Shown in pieces: positions 63,208 to 64,000 of a stretch of 64,000 nucleotides of DNA. This DNA comes from Alphaproteobacteria bacterium (GTDB lineage Bacteria; Myxococcota_A; UBA796; GCA-2862545), in NCBI GenBank assembly GCA_020632875.1, contig JACKET010000002.1, positions 372,001-436,000 on the forward strand, read 5' to 3'. How positions within the stretch are numbered: the first letter of the stretch is position 1; every line of letters starts with the position of its first letter. The translations under genes and the position numbers were made by a program. A model generated the notes under the pieces. It had not been told where the DNA came from, made no database searches, and worked only from the letters and a program-made list of their open reading frames with translations.

Positions 63208-63282
63208 TCACTCCTCGCTGGCGGGCGGCTCGGGCGTGACGGTCTCGAACGTGATCTCGATGCGGCGGCGGCGTCCTTCTCG
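63208..63282 (-). pseudogene. OmpA C-terminal stub
   Basis: On the minus strand, RRRRIEITFETVTPEPPASE plus a stop matches the usual end of an OmpA/MotB peptidoglycan-binding domain (RRVEI-type strand and Pro/Glu tail). There is no upstream continuation. It is the truncated tail of a lost gene. Confidence 0.45.
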
Positions 63283-63345
63283 GCGAGATAGCCTGGTTGA
63301 CCCGGATGAGATCGACTATCCACTCCACTTCGAAGCGGAGCCTCC

Positions 63346-64000
63346 ATGTCTCGACTGCTGTTCCTGGGCGGTGTGTTCGCCGCGCTGCTGGTACCCTCGA
63401 TCGCGTCCGCCACCTGCTTCGACCGGTGCGAGCTCGACTGCCTCTGGGAGGAGTACCTGGAGAAGGCGCAGGAGTCGATCGACGATGCCCGCCGTGCCGA
63501 GAGCTTCCAGAGCGCTGCCGGCGATGCCTACGGCGCGGCCCTGGACGCCGCACAGGCCCAGCTCGACGCCGTGATCGACGCCGTGAACCCGGTGTCGCTG
63601 CCGTCTGCGACCGACGCGCTGCCTCCGCTCGCGCAGCGGGTGATGTCGTACTTCACGACGGCGAACAACCTGCTGAACGGGCTCGGAAACGTCCAGGGCG
63701 GGTTGGTGTTGGAGCGGATGGGCCAGATCGCGATGGAGAACTCCGGTCGTTCCTGGGCGCAGGCCCTGCGCGCGCTGAACCGCCACAAGGAGTGCGTCGA
63801 AGAGGCGAACACCCCGACGGTCGAGCCTGCGCCGACGCCCGAGCCCGCGGGCGGCCCCACGCTGGGATCGGGCAGCGAGACCGAGCTGCTCGGCCGGATC
63901 GCCGACCCGAAGCCCCACACCCGCCGCGAGGGCGCGCGGGGCCTCGCGGGGCGCACCTCGCTGGAGGACGGCTCGATCCGGAAGATCAAGCAGCGCCTCG
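63346..64000 (+). CDS. Exported protein, HEAT-like C-terminus (3' end outside window)
   Basis: The first 218 codons of a protein with a clear signal peptide (MSRLLFLGGVFAALLVPSIA then SA). The mature N-terminus has a Cys cluster (CFDRCELDC), then an Ala-rich coiled region (DDARRAESFQSAAGDAYGAA), a Pro/Thr-rich linker near 165, and the start of a HEAT-like repeat (LLGRIADPKPHTRREGARGL). ATG 63346 has a GGAG site. The remainder lies beyond the right edge. Confidence 0.75.
   Translation, partial: MSRLLFLGGVFAALLVPSIASATCFDRCELDCLWEEYLEKAQESIDDARRAESFQSAAGDAYGAALDAAQAQLDAVIDAVNPVSLPSATDALPPLAQRVMSYFTTANNLLNGLGNVQGGLVLERMGQIAMENSGRSWAQALRALNRHKECVEEANTPTVEPAPTPEPAGGPTLGSGSETELLGRIADPKPHTRREGARGLAGRTSLEDGSIRKIKQRL

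Overview
The window is very GC-rich and almost fully packed with genes. Its content points to a myxobacterium-like member of the Myxococcota (formerly Deltaproteobacteria). One secreted protein ends in a MYXO-CTERM-type anchor (25851-26456). Lipoproteins are unusually dense. There are NHL propellers, MopE-type Asp/Cys motifs, Asp-Ala-Thr linkers and sigma-54-type regulators. GTG and TTG starts and 4-nt stop/start overlaps are common. The lineage is inferred from these traits; there is no rRNA or marker gene to confirm it.

Left part (1-25733), mostly housekeeping. On the minus strand: a fused alpha/beta 2-oxoacid dehydrogenase E1 (cut by the window edge), a frameshifted glycine-rich membrane protein, exopolyphosphatase ppx, a TPR protein and a divergent S-adenosylhomocysteine hydrolase-like protein. 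Then come a Tat-exported small subunit with a GMC oxidoreductase, cysC, plsX with an AI-2E-type permease, an RRM/RGG RNA-binding protein and a HAD-like protein. A plus-strand cluster (16214-22483) carries a Yip1-like membrane protein, a sigma-54-type regulator, a TPR-fused membrane kinase, a stand-alone receiver and arfB. A minus-strand FG-GAP protein with a long Asp/Ala/Thr/Ser tail follows.

Middle part (25851-45423). A NarL-type two-component pair (27169-29441) is followed by five overlapping lipoprotein genes (29536-34423): three NHL propellers, one CxxCH protein and one beta-propeller-like protein. The same palindrome, TGTAG-N8-CTACA, lies before the kinase and before the first lipoprotein gene, which suggests one regulon. 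Further lipoproteins, an alpha/beta hydrolase, a membrane metallophosphoesterase, a YchJ-type protein and an EamA transporter follow.

Right part (45453-64000), accessory. An intact tRNA-Arg(CCT) gene carries a decayed tyrosine integrase next to it, and two further copies of the tRNA 3' end lie at 56442 and 57403. Between them sit unknown lipoprotein/propeller genes, a ParE-type toxin with antitoxin, and an MNT/HEPN pair with the remnant of a second one. Beyond are IS91 debris, an IS630-type element that splits a lipoprotein gene at a TA, and several gene stubs.

Gene-free stretches hold several repeat families: a large composite inverted repeat at 13.0-14.2 kb, a 275-300 bp palindromic tandem array at 34.9-35.8 kb, 31-bp arrays with hexamer tracts at 9.5-10.05 kb, and a 270-bp duplication at 26.5-27.1 kb.
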